Positions 1-6,654 of a stretch of 18,077 bases of DNA are shown in pieces. The position numbers were made by a program, and so were the translations under genes. A model generated the notes under the pieces. The model ran no database searches and had not been told where the DNA came from. It was given only the letters and a program-made list of their open reading frames with translations. Within the stretch, counting starts at the first letter, position 1. The number at the start of each line of letters is the position of its first letter. Origin of the DNA: Calditrichia bacterium (GTDB taxonomy: Bacteria > Calditrichota > Calditrichia > Calditrichales > Calditrichaceae); NCBI GenBank assembly GCA_027039465.1, contig JALWEA010000033.1, positions 1 to 18,077 of the forward strand, given 5' to 3'.

Positions 1-95
1 TAGTTTATGCAGATTTATTAGCAACCGGCGATCCGAGAAACATTGAGGTTGGAAACCTAATTTATGAAAAAGAAATTGCTAAATATATCGGGTAA
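1..95 (+). CDS. 3' end of an unidentified gene (partial)
   Basis: The frame beginning at base 3 is open for 30 codons and stops with TAA at 93-95. The readable tail starts VYADLLATGDPRNIEVGN and ends in KYIG. The composition looks like real protein and unlike the A/T-rich spacer that follows. The wording faintly recalls the C-terminus of AbiEi-type (type IV antitoxin) or nucleotidyltransferase-associated proteins, but this is an impression from a short fragment and should not be used as a function. The 5' part lies outside the window. Bases 96-276 downstream hold no gene that I can support; they are A/T-rich, with a possible -10 element (TATACT, 249-254) before the next gene. Confidence 0.45.
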   Translation, partial: VYADLLATGDPRNIEVGNLIYEKEIAKYIG

Positions 96-276
96 AGTTG
101 ACTTTCTTGTAAAACCTTTTAGTAATATTAGAAAAAAATTAATTGTGCATCATACCAAACTTATTCATGGTTATTTCTAAAATATTTTTCACCTAAATAA
201 AAATCCCCAAAATCCTTTTGCGCTTTATCCGTTCCTGATTTATTTTAATATACTGTAAATAAACGGAGCTAAACCG

Positions 277-1074
277 ATGAAGGAAATTTATCAACATATT
301 CGGGATGCATTGGAAAATAATGAAACCGGTGTAATTCTAACAATTATTGCCATCGAGGGTTCTTCACCCGGACGTCTGGGCGATAAAATGTTGATTTTGG
401 CCAATGGTCAAACTTTCGGTACCATTGGCGGCGGACGGGCGGAATACGAAGCCATCAAAGAGGTGCAGAGTCATTGGCAGCGCCGGGATATCTGGCGTAA
501 AAGTTACGATTTGGATGAAAAAGGCGGCATGTTGTGCGGAGGTAAAATGGAAGTGTTATTTGAGCCAATTGGCACACGGGATCGGTTGATCATTTTTGGC
601 GGCGGACATGTGGGCAAGGTTTTGGCTCGTTTGGCTCCTGATTGCGGCTTTTGGACAATCGTGGTCGATCCGCGCCAGGATTTCGCCAATAAAGAAAATT
701 TACCGCAGGCCAACCAAATTATCTGCCAACCTTATGGTCAAGCCCTGAAAAAATTGCAATTTAATGAGAATACGTATGTGGTGGTTGTAACCAATTCCCA
801 TGCTTATGACGAATTGGTATTAAAGCACTGCGCGCCTTTGGAGTTGGCCTACTTGGGCGCCATCGGTAGCACTACAAAAACGAAAAAAATTTTAGGAGAT
901 TTGCGGGCACAGGGCATCCCTGAAGAAGCAATTGAACGAATCCACATGCCTATTGGTTTAAACATTGGTGCGCAAACACCTGAAGAAATCGGTATAAGCA
1001 TTATGGCTGAATTGATTGCTTCAAAGTACGGCGCAGACGTATCGGCTGTGGCAATGAAGAAATTGCAAAATTAA
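277..1074 (+). CDS. XdhC/CoxI-family molybdoenzyme maturation protein
   Basis: This 265-residue protein has the two-part layout of XdhC proteins. The N-terminal XdhC/CoxI domain (about 10-95) carries EGSSPGRLGDKM and the C87-GG signature. The C-terminal Rossmann domain (about 100-255) carries the nucleotide-binding loop GGGHVG at 108-113 and a GAIGS segment. Characterised family members bind molybdenum cofactor, help its sulfuration and insert it into xanthine dehydrogenase-type hydroxylases in the cytoplasm. No molybdenum hydroxylase gene lies beside it, so its client enzyme must be encoded elsewhere, which makes the exact role an inference. The ATG is preceded by GGAG about 9 bases upstream. 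The stop codon overlaps the stop of the convergent Fic gene inside a shared TTAA, so both transcripts run into each other. Confidence 0.88.
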   Translation: MKEIYQHIRDALENNETGVILTIIAIEGSSPGRLGDKMLILANGQTFGTIGGGRAEYEAIKEVQSHWQRRDIWRKSYDLDEKGGMLCGGKMEVLFEPIGTRDRLIIFGGGHVGKVLARLAPDCGFWTIVVDPRQDFANKENLPQANQIICQPYGQALKKLQFNENTYVVVVTNSHAYDELVLKHCAPLELAYLGAIGSTTKTKKILGDLRAQGIPEEAIERIHMPIGLNIGAQTPEEIGISIMAELIASKYGADVSAVAMKKLQN

Positions 1075-1742
1075 ATATCAGGATTTTCTATTACAAAATC
1101 AGCAAAAAAGCGAATAAGTTCTTCTAAACGCGAGTTGTACCAAGGTTTGCCGACCAAACCATGACATCGATTCAGTTTGCTTATGAATTTATTCCTATTC
1201 TCTTTTTTGTCCAATTCTTCCCAATTTATGGTGAGGTTAAAATATCCTAAGTAAATGGACATTATAAACCTTCCGATTCTTCCGTTCCCGTCATAGAATG
1301 GGTGAATAAAAACGAATTTTTGATAAAATTTAACAGCCGTTGAGATTGGATTCGAATCATTAGGTTTAAAAATATCAAGAAGCTTATTAATGGCATTATC
1401 AATTCGAATAGGTGAGAGACCTATAAATTTTACGCGTCCTTTTTTGGGATCATGAGGCCCAAAATAAATAATTCCACCATACCTATCGGAAGCATTGCGA
1501 AATTTACCCGCATTTAGTAAATAATCTTCAAAAAGAAACTTATGTGAAAAAATAATAATGGATTTGAATATTTCTTGGATTAAATCAGGATTATTTTTTA
1601 ACAAATTTATAAATAATGAACTATAATCAGCTAATGCCAAATATTTATTATGAATATGGCGTAAGGCTTTTTGTGGGTCTACAATAGTACCCGGATATCC
1701 GAATTCATCCAGCAAATCCTTAAAATGAAGAATTTCATCCAA
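1071..1742 (-). CDS. Fic-domain protein, probable toxin of a Panacea-Fic pair
   Basis: The 223-residue protein holds a complete Fic core motif, HPFYDGNGRIGR, at 147-158, with the catalytic His147, the acidic metal ligand and both arginines present. A flap-like strand (GRVKFIGLSP, about 102-111) precedes it. Fic enzymes usually transfer AMP or another nucleotide part to a hydroxyl on a target protein, so this one is predicted to be active. I find no clear inhibitory-helix motif (S/T-xxx-E-G/N) in the protein, which agrees with control by a separate partner. Translation most likely begins at TTG (1742-1740), because the only ATG in reach is out of frame; this start overlaps the last codons of the upstream Panacea gene by 8 bases, so translation is probably coupled. 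The gene is much more A/T-rich than its neighbours, which suggests transfer. Confidence 0.85.
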   Translation of the reverse strand: MDEILHFKDLLDEFGYPGTIVDPQKALRHIHNKYLALADYSSLFINLLKNNPDLIQEIFKSIIIFSHKFLFEDYLLNAGKFRNASDRYGGIIYFGPHDPKKGRVKFIGLSPIRIDNAINKLLDIFKPNDSNPISTAVKFYQKFVFIHPFYDGNGRIGRFIMSIYLGYFNLTINWEELDKKENRNKFISKLNRCHGLVGKPWYNSRLEELIRFFADFVIENPDI

Positions 1743-2352
1743 AAATAGCCTGTAATTGTTTGTTTATTTTGATCTTTTGCTTTTTATATTCGCTGTAGTT
1801 TTTAAACCGGAAATGGCCGTTTGAAAAATCAAAATATGAGTCATCGAAATCAAGAATAAATGCATAGTCCATTGGTGTTATTATAGGATAAAACGGTTTA
1901 TTTTTGTCCAATGGGAAATTTTTGGCGAATGGTAGATTTGAATAATATAGCTTAATTGAAGCGTAAGAAATTAGTTGATTTTCTTCCGTGTTTAAATTTT
2001 TAATTTCAGTATGAATTAGTTGAGACAAAATCATGGAATCCAATTCAACATAATTTTCCACAATGAAATTAATTAAGGTCTCGATTTTTTGAGAAAAGTG
2101 AAATGACTTATTGGGCTTTGGGATGGGCACCGAATTGAAAAGTCCGTATTGGGAATAAATTGTTTTATTAATAGGTCCCTGGTCCCAAAGATAAAATGGC
2201 TCATCAATTAGATGTTGGTTAGCAATATAACTCCAAACTTTAACATAATAAAGAAGCTTTTGCAGCTTTTTATGTGAAATGGAATTACTTTTATTTTGGA
2301 AATGATATAAAATATAATTTGCAATATCTAAGATGGTTATTTTATTGTTCAT
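1735..2352 (-). CDS. Panacea-domain (DUF4065/SocA-like) protein, probable antitoxin
   Basis: The 205-residue product begins with a Panacea/DUF4065 domain. Visible family signs are ISHKKLQKLLYYVKVW (25-40) and the FYLWDQGPINKTIYSQYG block (53-70), with the conserved aromatic residues and Gly-Pro. Proteins of this family are known as antitoxins or proteolytic adaptors paired with many unrelated toxins, Fic proteins among them. The gene comes first in a two-gene operon and overlaps the Fic gene by 8 bases, the usual antitoxin-toxin arrangement. The C-terminal third (about 130-205) is lysine- and aromatic-rich and not recognised. The ribosome binding site is weak. Codon use is strongly A/T-biased, as in the Fic gene. 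The antitoxin role is inferred from domain and context. Confidence 0.8.
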   Translation of the reverse strand: MNNKITILDIANYILYHFQNKSNSISHKKLQKLLYYVKVWSYIANQHLIDEPFYLWDQGPINKTIYSQYGLFNSVPIPKPNKSFHFSQKIETLINFIVENYVELDSMILSQLIHTEIKNLNTEENQLISYASIKLYYSNLPFAKNFPLDKNKPFYPIITPMDYAFILDFDDSYFDFSNGHFRFKNYSEYKKQKIKINKQLQAIFG

Positions 2353-2372
2353 TGTTATTAATCCAATTATTT

Positions 2373-2407
2373 TATATTAATATAGAAATTTTACTTTGGG
2401 AGTTCAA
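2373..2407 (-). promoter_or_regulatory. Promoter of the Panacea-Fic operon with palindrome over the -10
   Basis: On the minus strand, TTGAAC (2407-2402) and TATATT (2384-2379) are separated by exactly 17 bases, a good sigma-70 type match. The -10 box is half of a perfect 12-base palindrome, TATATTAATATA (2373-2384), which could be an operator for self-repression by the antitoxin or the complex. The predicted start point leaves a leader of only about 20 bases. Short A/T palindromes also arise by chance in DNA this rich in A/T, so the operator role is tentative. Confidence 0.5.
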
Positions 2408-2448
2408 TTAAATTTCCAAATCCGGTAAAGTTGTTTTTGATTAGTTTA

Positions 2449-2478
2449 ACAAAAAAGCCGCCTCTTTTGAGACGGCTT
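2449..2478 (-). terminator. Rho-independent terminator of the T9SS-protein gene
   Basis: Read on the minus strand, a stem of ten pairs (AAGCCG, a U-G wobble, CTC) closes an AAAA loop and is followed directly by a run of T residues. It lies 20 bases after the stop of the 717-residue gene. On the plus strand the wobble becomes a C/A mismatch and the T-run is missing, so the orientation is clearly minus. Confidence 0.9.
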
Positions 2479-2497
2479 CTTCATTTGGAATTTGATT

Positions 2498-4651
2498 TTA
2501 TTTAATCAATAGCATGCGTTTGATTACGGTTTTCTTTGGCGTTTGAATTTTGTAAAAGTACATACCCGAGGCCATTCCGTTACCATCCCATTTTAAACGA
2601 TGCACACCGGCGCTCATGGTTCCGTCAAACAAAGTACTTACCTTTTGACCGGCCAAATTGTAAACACTGACCTCTACTTGTTCTTGAACGGGCAGACCGA
2701 ATTCAAGCGTGGTCGTCGGATTAAAAGGATTCGGATAGTTTTGTTTGACATAAAAGGATTTAGGTATGGGCTCTTTGTCTTCAATACCGGTGGTAACATA
2801 ATTAAATTCAACATAATAGTCGGAACTGTCATTGGTTACGGTAACCGTTTGCATGGGTGGATCAGCTACGTATTGATCTCCGAAATAGGGGGGATCAATT
2901 TGCCATTCACCGTCGCAAACACGGAAATGGAAGGCAGAGTCCGGCTGGATCAGCTGATCGGTCTGGTAAACATTCGGATAATTACCGACTGTTGAAATGT
3001 GTAACCAGAGCTCTTCATTCGGATTTACAGGTGCATTATGCAATTTAACAACCAAATTAGCATGGGTGTAATTTAAGGTAAAATCCAGATTATCGATCGT
3101 ATCGCTTTGGGCGACAATGTTGTCATATTCCACGGGATTAACCAGGTAATCACCATTCCAACAGGTAACCCTTACCGAAAATGTATCATTCGGAACGCCA
3201 AAACTAAAAGTCAAAGAATCCGGATCAATCGGTGCCTGAATGTATCTTTCCCAATTGGCTGTAAAAGCTTCAACCACACAGTTCTGAAGATCACTAGTAG
3301 GATCACCCGGCGCAAAGTGCACGCGCCCTCTAAACAGGTTAGGACTGCTTTTAATGAAAAATTTAACCGTGTCACCCGGCCAGGCCTGTTGCCAGCTTTG
3401 AGGAGCAACATAATAACCTCCTGGCAAAACCAGGTTACCGTCATCGGTATTGGTTAAACCGACATTGTACATCGCTCCGCTGTGAACATGAAGTTCGGTA
3501 ATCATATCTCCGTTACAAAAGGAATACGTTTGGCCATATTGGTCATTGTTGGCATTTGCCCTGAAATCGCCGGATAAAGGTTGACTATCTTTACGCGCAA
3601 TAACATAAATAACGGCATCCGCGCTGTACGCAATAATATTTTTTTCAACGCTATCGCCGGCACTCAATTGAAATTTGTAAGCAGGATTATTCCAGGTTGC
3701 CGGAATCATATAATCGGGAATAAGCGCATCGGACCAGTATTCCAAATGGAAGGGAACATTGACCGTGTCACCCTGAGCAAATGGAGCGCCGACTTTGTAT
3801 TCACCGTCCGTAGTCATAAAATCCGCTTCCAGATCTTCTTTGTCATTAACCAAGGAGCCCCAACCGGTAACAGGAATCAATTTCCCGTTTTCATCACGCA
3901 CCGAACCGTAAACCCAGGCACTAGGAGTGTTGAGAACAAAATCAAACGGCCCGTTCGCTCCGCTGTGAATGAAAACATCATGATAAGAATCTTTTTCCGG
4001 GACATATTGGGCAACTTGTGTTTCGAAGCTAAAAGATATTTTGTAAGATTTGCCTGCGGTCGAGTCCGGCAAATTAATGGTGAAATCACCGTTTTCATCG
4101 GTAAGGCCTGTCCAGCCGGGACCATTGTCATTATTTTCATCGTTGGCTTCAATCATAAAATTGGCCAAACGCGTATCCGGAGGTTCAATACCCTCGATGC
4201 TAAGATGGCCTGTTACCCAAACCTGAACCTGAGGAAGGGGATTGATGTGCAAATGTCCCTCCACTGTGGAATGGTCATTGGCATCTTCAACTTTAAAGAT
4301 GTAATCTGCCGGTGCAAAACCGAAAGGCCCCAATTGCGTATAAATGATGCCGTCCTGTACGGAACCGGAATCTGGAGGCGGACCGTCTTCACCGGTTTGT
4401 CCGTCTGTCTGATCGAATTCGATTAGTAAAACATCGCTGTCATCAAGACTTTGATTGTGGTTCGCATCCACATAAAGTTGGATATGCGCACTTCCACCCG
4501 GGACGGAAACATCGTATTCCCAAGCGTAAAAATCGCCTTGGACCATGGTGTCAGCGGCGCTGCCATTAACCCAGTTTTTAAAATAGGTCGTGGCCAACGA
4601 AAACTGCACACCGATAAAAATCAAAAATGTGGTCATTAAAAAACGTTTCAT
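2498..4651 (-). CDS. Secreted multi-domain protein with C-terminal T9SS sorting domain
   Basis: This 717-residue protein starts with a signal peptide (MKRFLMTTFLIFIGVQFSLA, likely cut after Ala20). It ends with a typical type IX secretion (Por) sorting domain of the FlgD-like Ig fold at about 632-717: NYPNPFNPTTTLEFGLP, then VSVYNLAGQKV, a WDGNG turn, SGMYFYKI and a basic RMLLIK tail. Such domains direct cargo through the outer membrane. Between them lie several beta-sandwich segments. Two look like carboxypeptidase-regulatory or surface-protein repeats (about 145-240 with GLTDENGDFTINLP; about 246-300 with GSVRDENGKLIP). DANHNQSLDDSD at 62-73 resembles an acidic calcium-binding loop. No enzyme motif is visible, so the ligand or substrate is unknown. 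GGGAGG lies about 7 bases before the ATG. The gene is monocistronic with its own terminator. Confidence 0.85.
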   Translation of the reverse strand: MKRFLMTTFLIFIGVQFSLATTYFKNWVNGSAADTMVQGDFYAWEYDVSVPGGSAHIQLYVDANHNQSLDDSDVLLIEFDQTDGQTGEDGPPPDSGSVQDGIIYTQLGPFGFAPADYIFKVEDANDHSTVEGHLHINPLPQVQVWVTGHLSIEGIEPPDTRLANFMIEANDENNDNGPGWTGLTDENGDFTINLPDSTAGKSYKISFSFETQVAQYVPEKDSYHDVFIHSGANGPFDFVLNTPSAWVYGSVRDENGKLIPVTGWGSLVNDKEDLEADFMTTDGEYKVGAPFAQGDTVNVPFHLEYWSDALIPDYMIPATWNNPAYKFQLSAGDSVEKNIIAYSADAVIYVIARKDSQPLSGDFRANANNDQYGQTYSFCNGDMITELHVHSGAMYNVGLTNTDDGNLVLPGGYYVAPQSWQQAWPGDTVKFFIKSSPNLFRGRVHFAPGDPTSDLQNCVVEAFTANWERYIQAPIDPDSLTFSFGVPNDTFSVRVTCWNGDYLVNPVEYDNIVAQSDTIDNLDFTLNYTHANLVVKLHNAPVNPNEELWLHISTVGNYPNVYQTDQLIQPDSAFHFRVCDGEWQIDPPYFGDQYVADPPMQTVTVTNDSSDYYVEFNYVTTGIEDKEPIPKSFYVKQNYPNPFNPTTTLEFGLPVQEQVEVSVYNLAGQKVSTLFDGTMSAGVHRLKWDGNGMASGMYFYKIQTPKKTVIKRMLLIK

Positions 4652-4880
4652 ATTTTGCCTCCCTTAAATTTGATATTTATTTTGAAGCTATCTCAAAGCT
4701 TACATTTACGGATTGCCGTTTCGATCAAAAGATTCCAATTGATTAAACCTATTTATTTACAATAATTATCGAATTTCTTTTGTAATAAATTAGTACAATC
4801 AATAAAACTGAACAGACAAGCTCTTTGAATTGAGCTATTTCAGAGATGAGCAAAATAATGGGAAAATATTTTAGATGGAA

Positions 4881-4909
4881 TTGACACTTATCCGATTAAA
4901 AAGTATATT
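4881..4909 (+). promoter_or_regulatory. Strong sigma-70 type promoter of the metalloregulator operon
   Basis: TTGACA (4881-4886, perfect -35) and TATATT (4904-4909, one base off the ideal -10) are separated by 17 bases. The predicted transcription start is near 4916, about 33 bases before the ATG of the DtxR-family gene. It sits in the 297-base divergent spacer between that gene and the T9SS-protein gene; the rest of the spacer is A/T-rich with one short inverted repeat (AGCTC/GAGCT near 4819-4836) of unclear meaning. Confidence 0.75.
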
Positions 4910-4913
4910 CTGC

Positions 4914-4931
4914 TGTTAGGTTAACTTAACA
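4914..4931 (+). promoter_or_regulatory. DtxR/IdeR-like operator at the transcription start
   Basis: TGTTAGGTTAACTTAACA is an 18-base inverted repeat with a single mismatched pair. Aligned to the classical corynebacterial DtxR box TTAGGTTAGCCTAACCTAA, bases 4916-4934 match at 14 of 19 positions, including the entire first half TTAGGTTA. It covers the predicted start point right behind the -10 box, where a bound repressor would block transcription. The first gene downstream encodes a DtxR-family protein, so autoregulation is the simplest reading. Binding itself is inferred. Confidence 0.7.
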
Positions 4932-4948
4932 AATGTTCTGAGGTAAAA

Positions 4949-5479
4949 ATGTTAAAGTCGACTTGGAAACAATTTGATGAAGTGGAATTGACACACAGCA
5001 GTGTGCACCATTTAATGGCCATGCATGAATTATTAAAACAAAACGGTTATGTTCGGGGTGTGGATATTGCCAAATATCTTAAGATCAGCCGCAGTAGCGT
5101 TTCCATAACCATTCACAAGCTCATTAAAAAAGGTTACATCAAAGAAGACGAAAATAAATTTTATCATTTTACGGATAAAGGCAAGGCTTTAATTAATGAT
5201 GTACTTAGCAAACGGCGCATTATTACATTGTTTTTTGAGAAAGTATTAAATCTCAGTTCTGAAAAAGCCGAAGCCGAGGCCTGTAAAATTGAGCACTTAT
5301 TGGAAGAAGTTACGGGACAACGATTAATGAGCTTCTTAGGCTTTTATCTGTCGAATGCGGAAGAGGCACAACAGTGCCGAAAAGCTTTTCAGGAATTTTC
5401 TTATGCCTGTGGCCAGGTAGAATCGTGTGACGTATGCGAATTGGATTGCTATTTTGCCGGTAGCCAAGAAAAACATTAG
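4949..5479 (+). CDS. DtxR/MntR-family metal-dependent repressor with extra cysteine cluster
   Basis: The 176-residue protein has an N-terminal winged helix (about 15-80; helix-turn-helix around VDIAKYLKISRSSVSITIHKL) and the metal-binding dimerisation domain of DtxR proteins (about 85-135). The segment ACKIEH (C112, E115, H116) lines up with the DtxR ligands Cys102, Glu105 and His106. The position of DtxR His79 is Arg89 here, and His20 stands where DtxR has Met10, so the metal sites are altered. No SH3-like third domain is present; a tail with C143, C154, C160, C163 and C167 replaces it. GAGG precedes the ATG by 5 bases. It leads a three-gene operon behind a DtxR-like operator, which suggests self-control by iron or manganese; which metal cannot be told from sequence. 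Confidence 0.85.
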   Translation: MLKSTWKQFDEVELTHSSVHHLMAMHELLKQNGYVRGVDIAKYLKISRSSVSITIHKLIKKGYIKEDENKFYHFTDKGKALINDVLSKRRIITLFFEKVLNLSSEKAEAEACKIEHLLEEVTGQRLMSFLGFYLSNAEEAQQCRKAFQEFSYACGQVESCDVCELDCYFAGSQEKH

Positions 5480-5489
5480 GAGATGATAA

Positions 5490-6654
5490 GTGTATTCCGA
5501 AAGTGACTTTCTAAATTTGTTCGAGACATTAAATGAAGAAGAAACATTGGTTCTGCAAACGGTTCGCGATTTTGTTCGGGAAGAATTCTTGCCGGTGATT
5601 CGGGCCTATCATGCCAAGGCCGAATTTCCGTTGCAATTCGTAAAAAAAATTAGGAGAATTGGGGCTGTTTGGCATTACCATTCCCGAAGAATACGGCGGC
5701 GCGGGAATGAGCTATTTTATTTACGGATTAGCCATGCAGGAATTGGAACGCGGAGACAGCGGATTGCGTTCAATGGCCTCGGTACAGAACAGTTTGGTCA
5801 TGTACCCGATATTCAGATATGGCTCGGAAGAGCAGAAGAAAAAATGGCTACCGCTTTTGGCCTCCGGAGAAAAGATCGGTTGTTACGGCTTAACCGAACC
5901 GGACCACGGGTCGGATCCGGGCGGCATGGAAACCAAAGCGGAAAAGATCAATGGCGGCTGGCGATTGAACGGAACGAAAATGTGGATTACCAACGGAACC
6001 ATTGCCGACGTGGCGGTGGTTTGGGCCAAAACGGAACAGGGCATTCGGGGATTTTTAGTGGAAAAAGGAACGCCAGGATTTACGGCCAATAAGGTAAAAG
6101 GCAAATTCTCGTTACGTGCTTCAGATACGGGGGAGTTGGTCTTTGATGATTGCGAAATTCCGGAAGAGAATCAATTGCCGTTGGCTCAGGGTTTGCGGGC
6201 GCCGCTCAGTTGTTTAAACGAAGCACGCTACGGAATTGCCTGGGGAGCGATGGGAGCGGCTATGGCCTGTTACGAAGAAGCTTTGGATTACGCTAAAAAT
6301 CGTAAGCAGTTTGGTAAGCCCATTGCCGGATTTCAACTTGTTCAGGAAAAATTGGTGGAAATGCTTAATGAAATCACCAAAGGCACATTGCTCAATTTTC
6401 AGGTCGGCCGATTGAAAGATCAGGGCAAAGCTAAATTCTACCATATTTCTTTAGCCAAGCGCAACAATGTTTTTCATGCATTGCAAATTGCCCGATCGGC
6501 CCGATCTATTTTGGCCGCCAACGGCATTACGGATGAATATCAAACCATTCGGCACATGATGAATTTGGAATCCGTTTTTACGTATGAAGGAACCCATGAT
6601 ATCCACACATTGATTGTGGGTGAATCGATAACAGGGATAGGTGCATTTCGATGA
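5490..6654 (+). CDS. gcdH: Glutaryl-CoA dehydrogenase, interrupted by a one-base frameshift
   Basis: This FAD-dependent acyl-CoA dehydrogenase reads in two frames. The first 53 codons run from GTG (5490, AGGAG upstream at 5478-5482) to the lysines encoded by an eight-A run (5642-5649); the rest continues one frame over, from LGELGLFGITIPEEYGG to the end. Removing one A restores a 387-residue protein of normal family length. Glutaryl-CoA dehydrogenase rather than a general acyl-CoA dehydrogenase is indicated by LRSMASVQ, GLTEP, GKFSLRAS, LNEARYGIAWG, RLKDQ and TYEGTHDIH, which holds the catalytic base Glu at about residue 366. The enzyme oxidises and decarboxylates glutaryl-CoA to crotonyl-CoA in lysine, tryptophan or aromatic breakdown. 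The 10-base gap upstream and 4-base overlap downstream show an operon. Whether the shift is an assembly error, a mutation or slippage is open. Confidence 0.85.

Noticed and set aside
3581..4426. A 281-codon open frame on the plus strand within the T9SS-protein gene
   Set aside because: It lies fully opposite the 717-residue gene, has no ribosome binding site or recognisable domain, and its protein is rich in Ile, Arg and Asn as expected from an antisense reading.
4819..4836. Inverted repeat AGCTC/GAGCT in the divergent spacer as an operator
   Set aside because: Only five pairs around an eight-base A/T loop, not placed at a clear promoter element; expected by chance in such DNA.
5652..5661. 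TTG at 5659 with AGGAG just upstream as an independent start for the second gcdH frame
   Set aside because: The AGGAG lies only 2 bases from the TTG, too close for normal initiation, and homology continues upstream of it (LGE) to the A-run.
5490..6092. Reading the first gcdH frame as a separate 200-residue protein
   Set aside because: Only its first 53 residues resemble acyl-CoA dehydrogenases; after the A-run it is an out-of-frame Arg/Gly-rich reading of the same gene.
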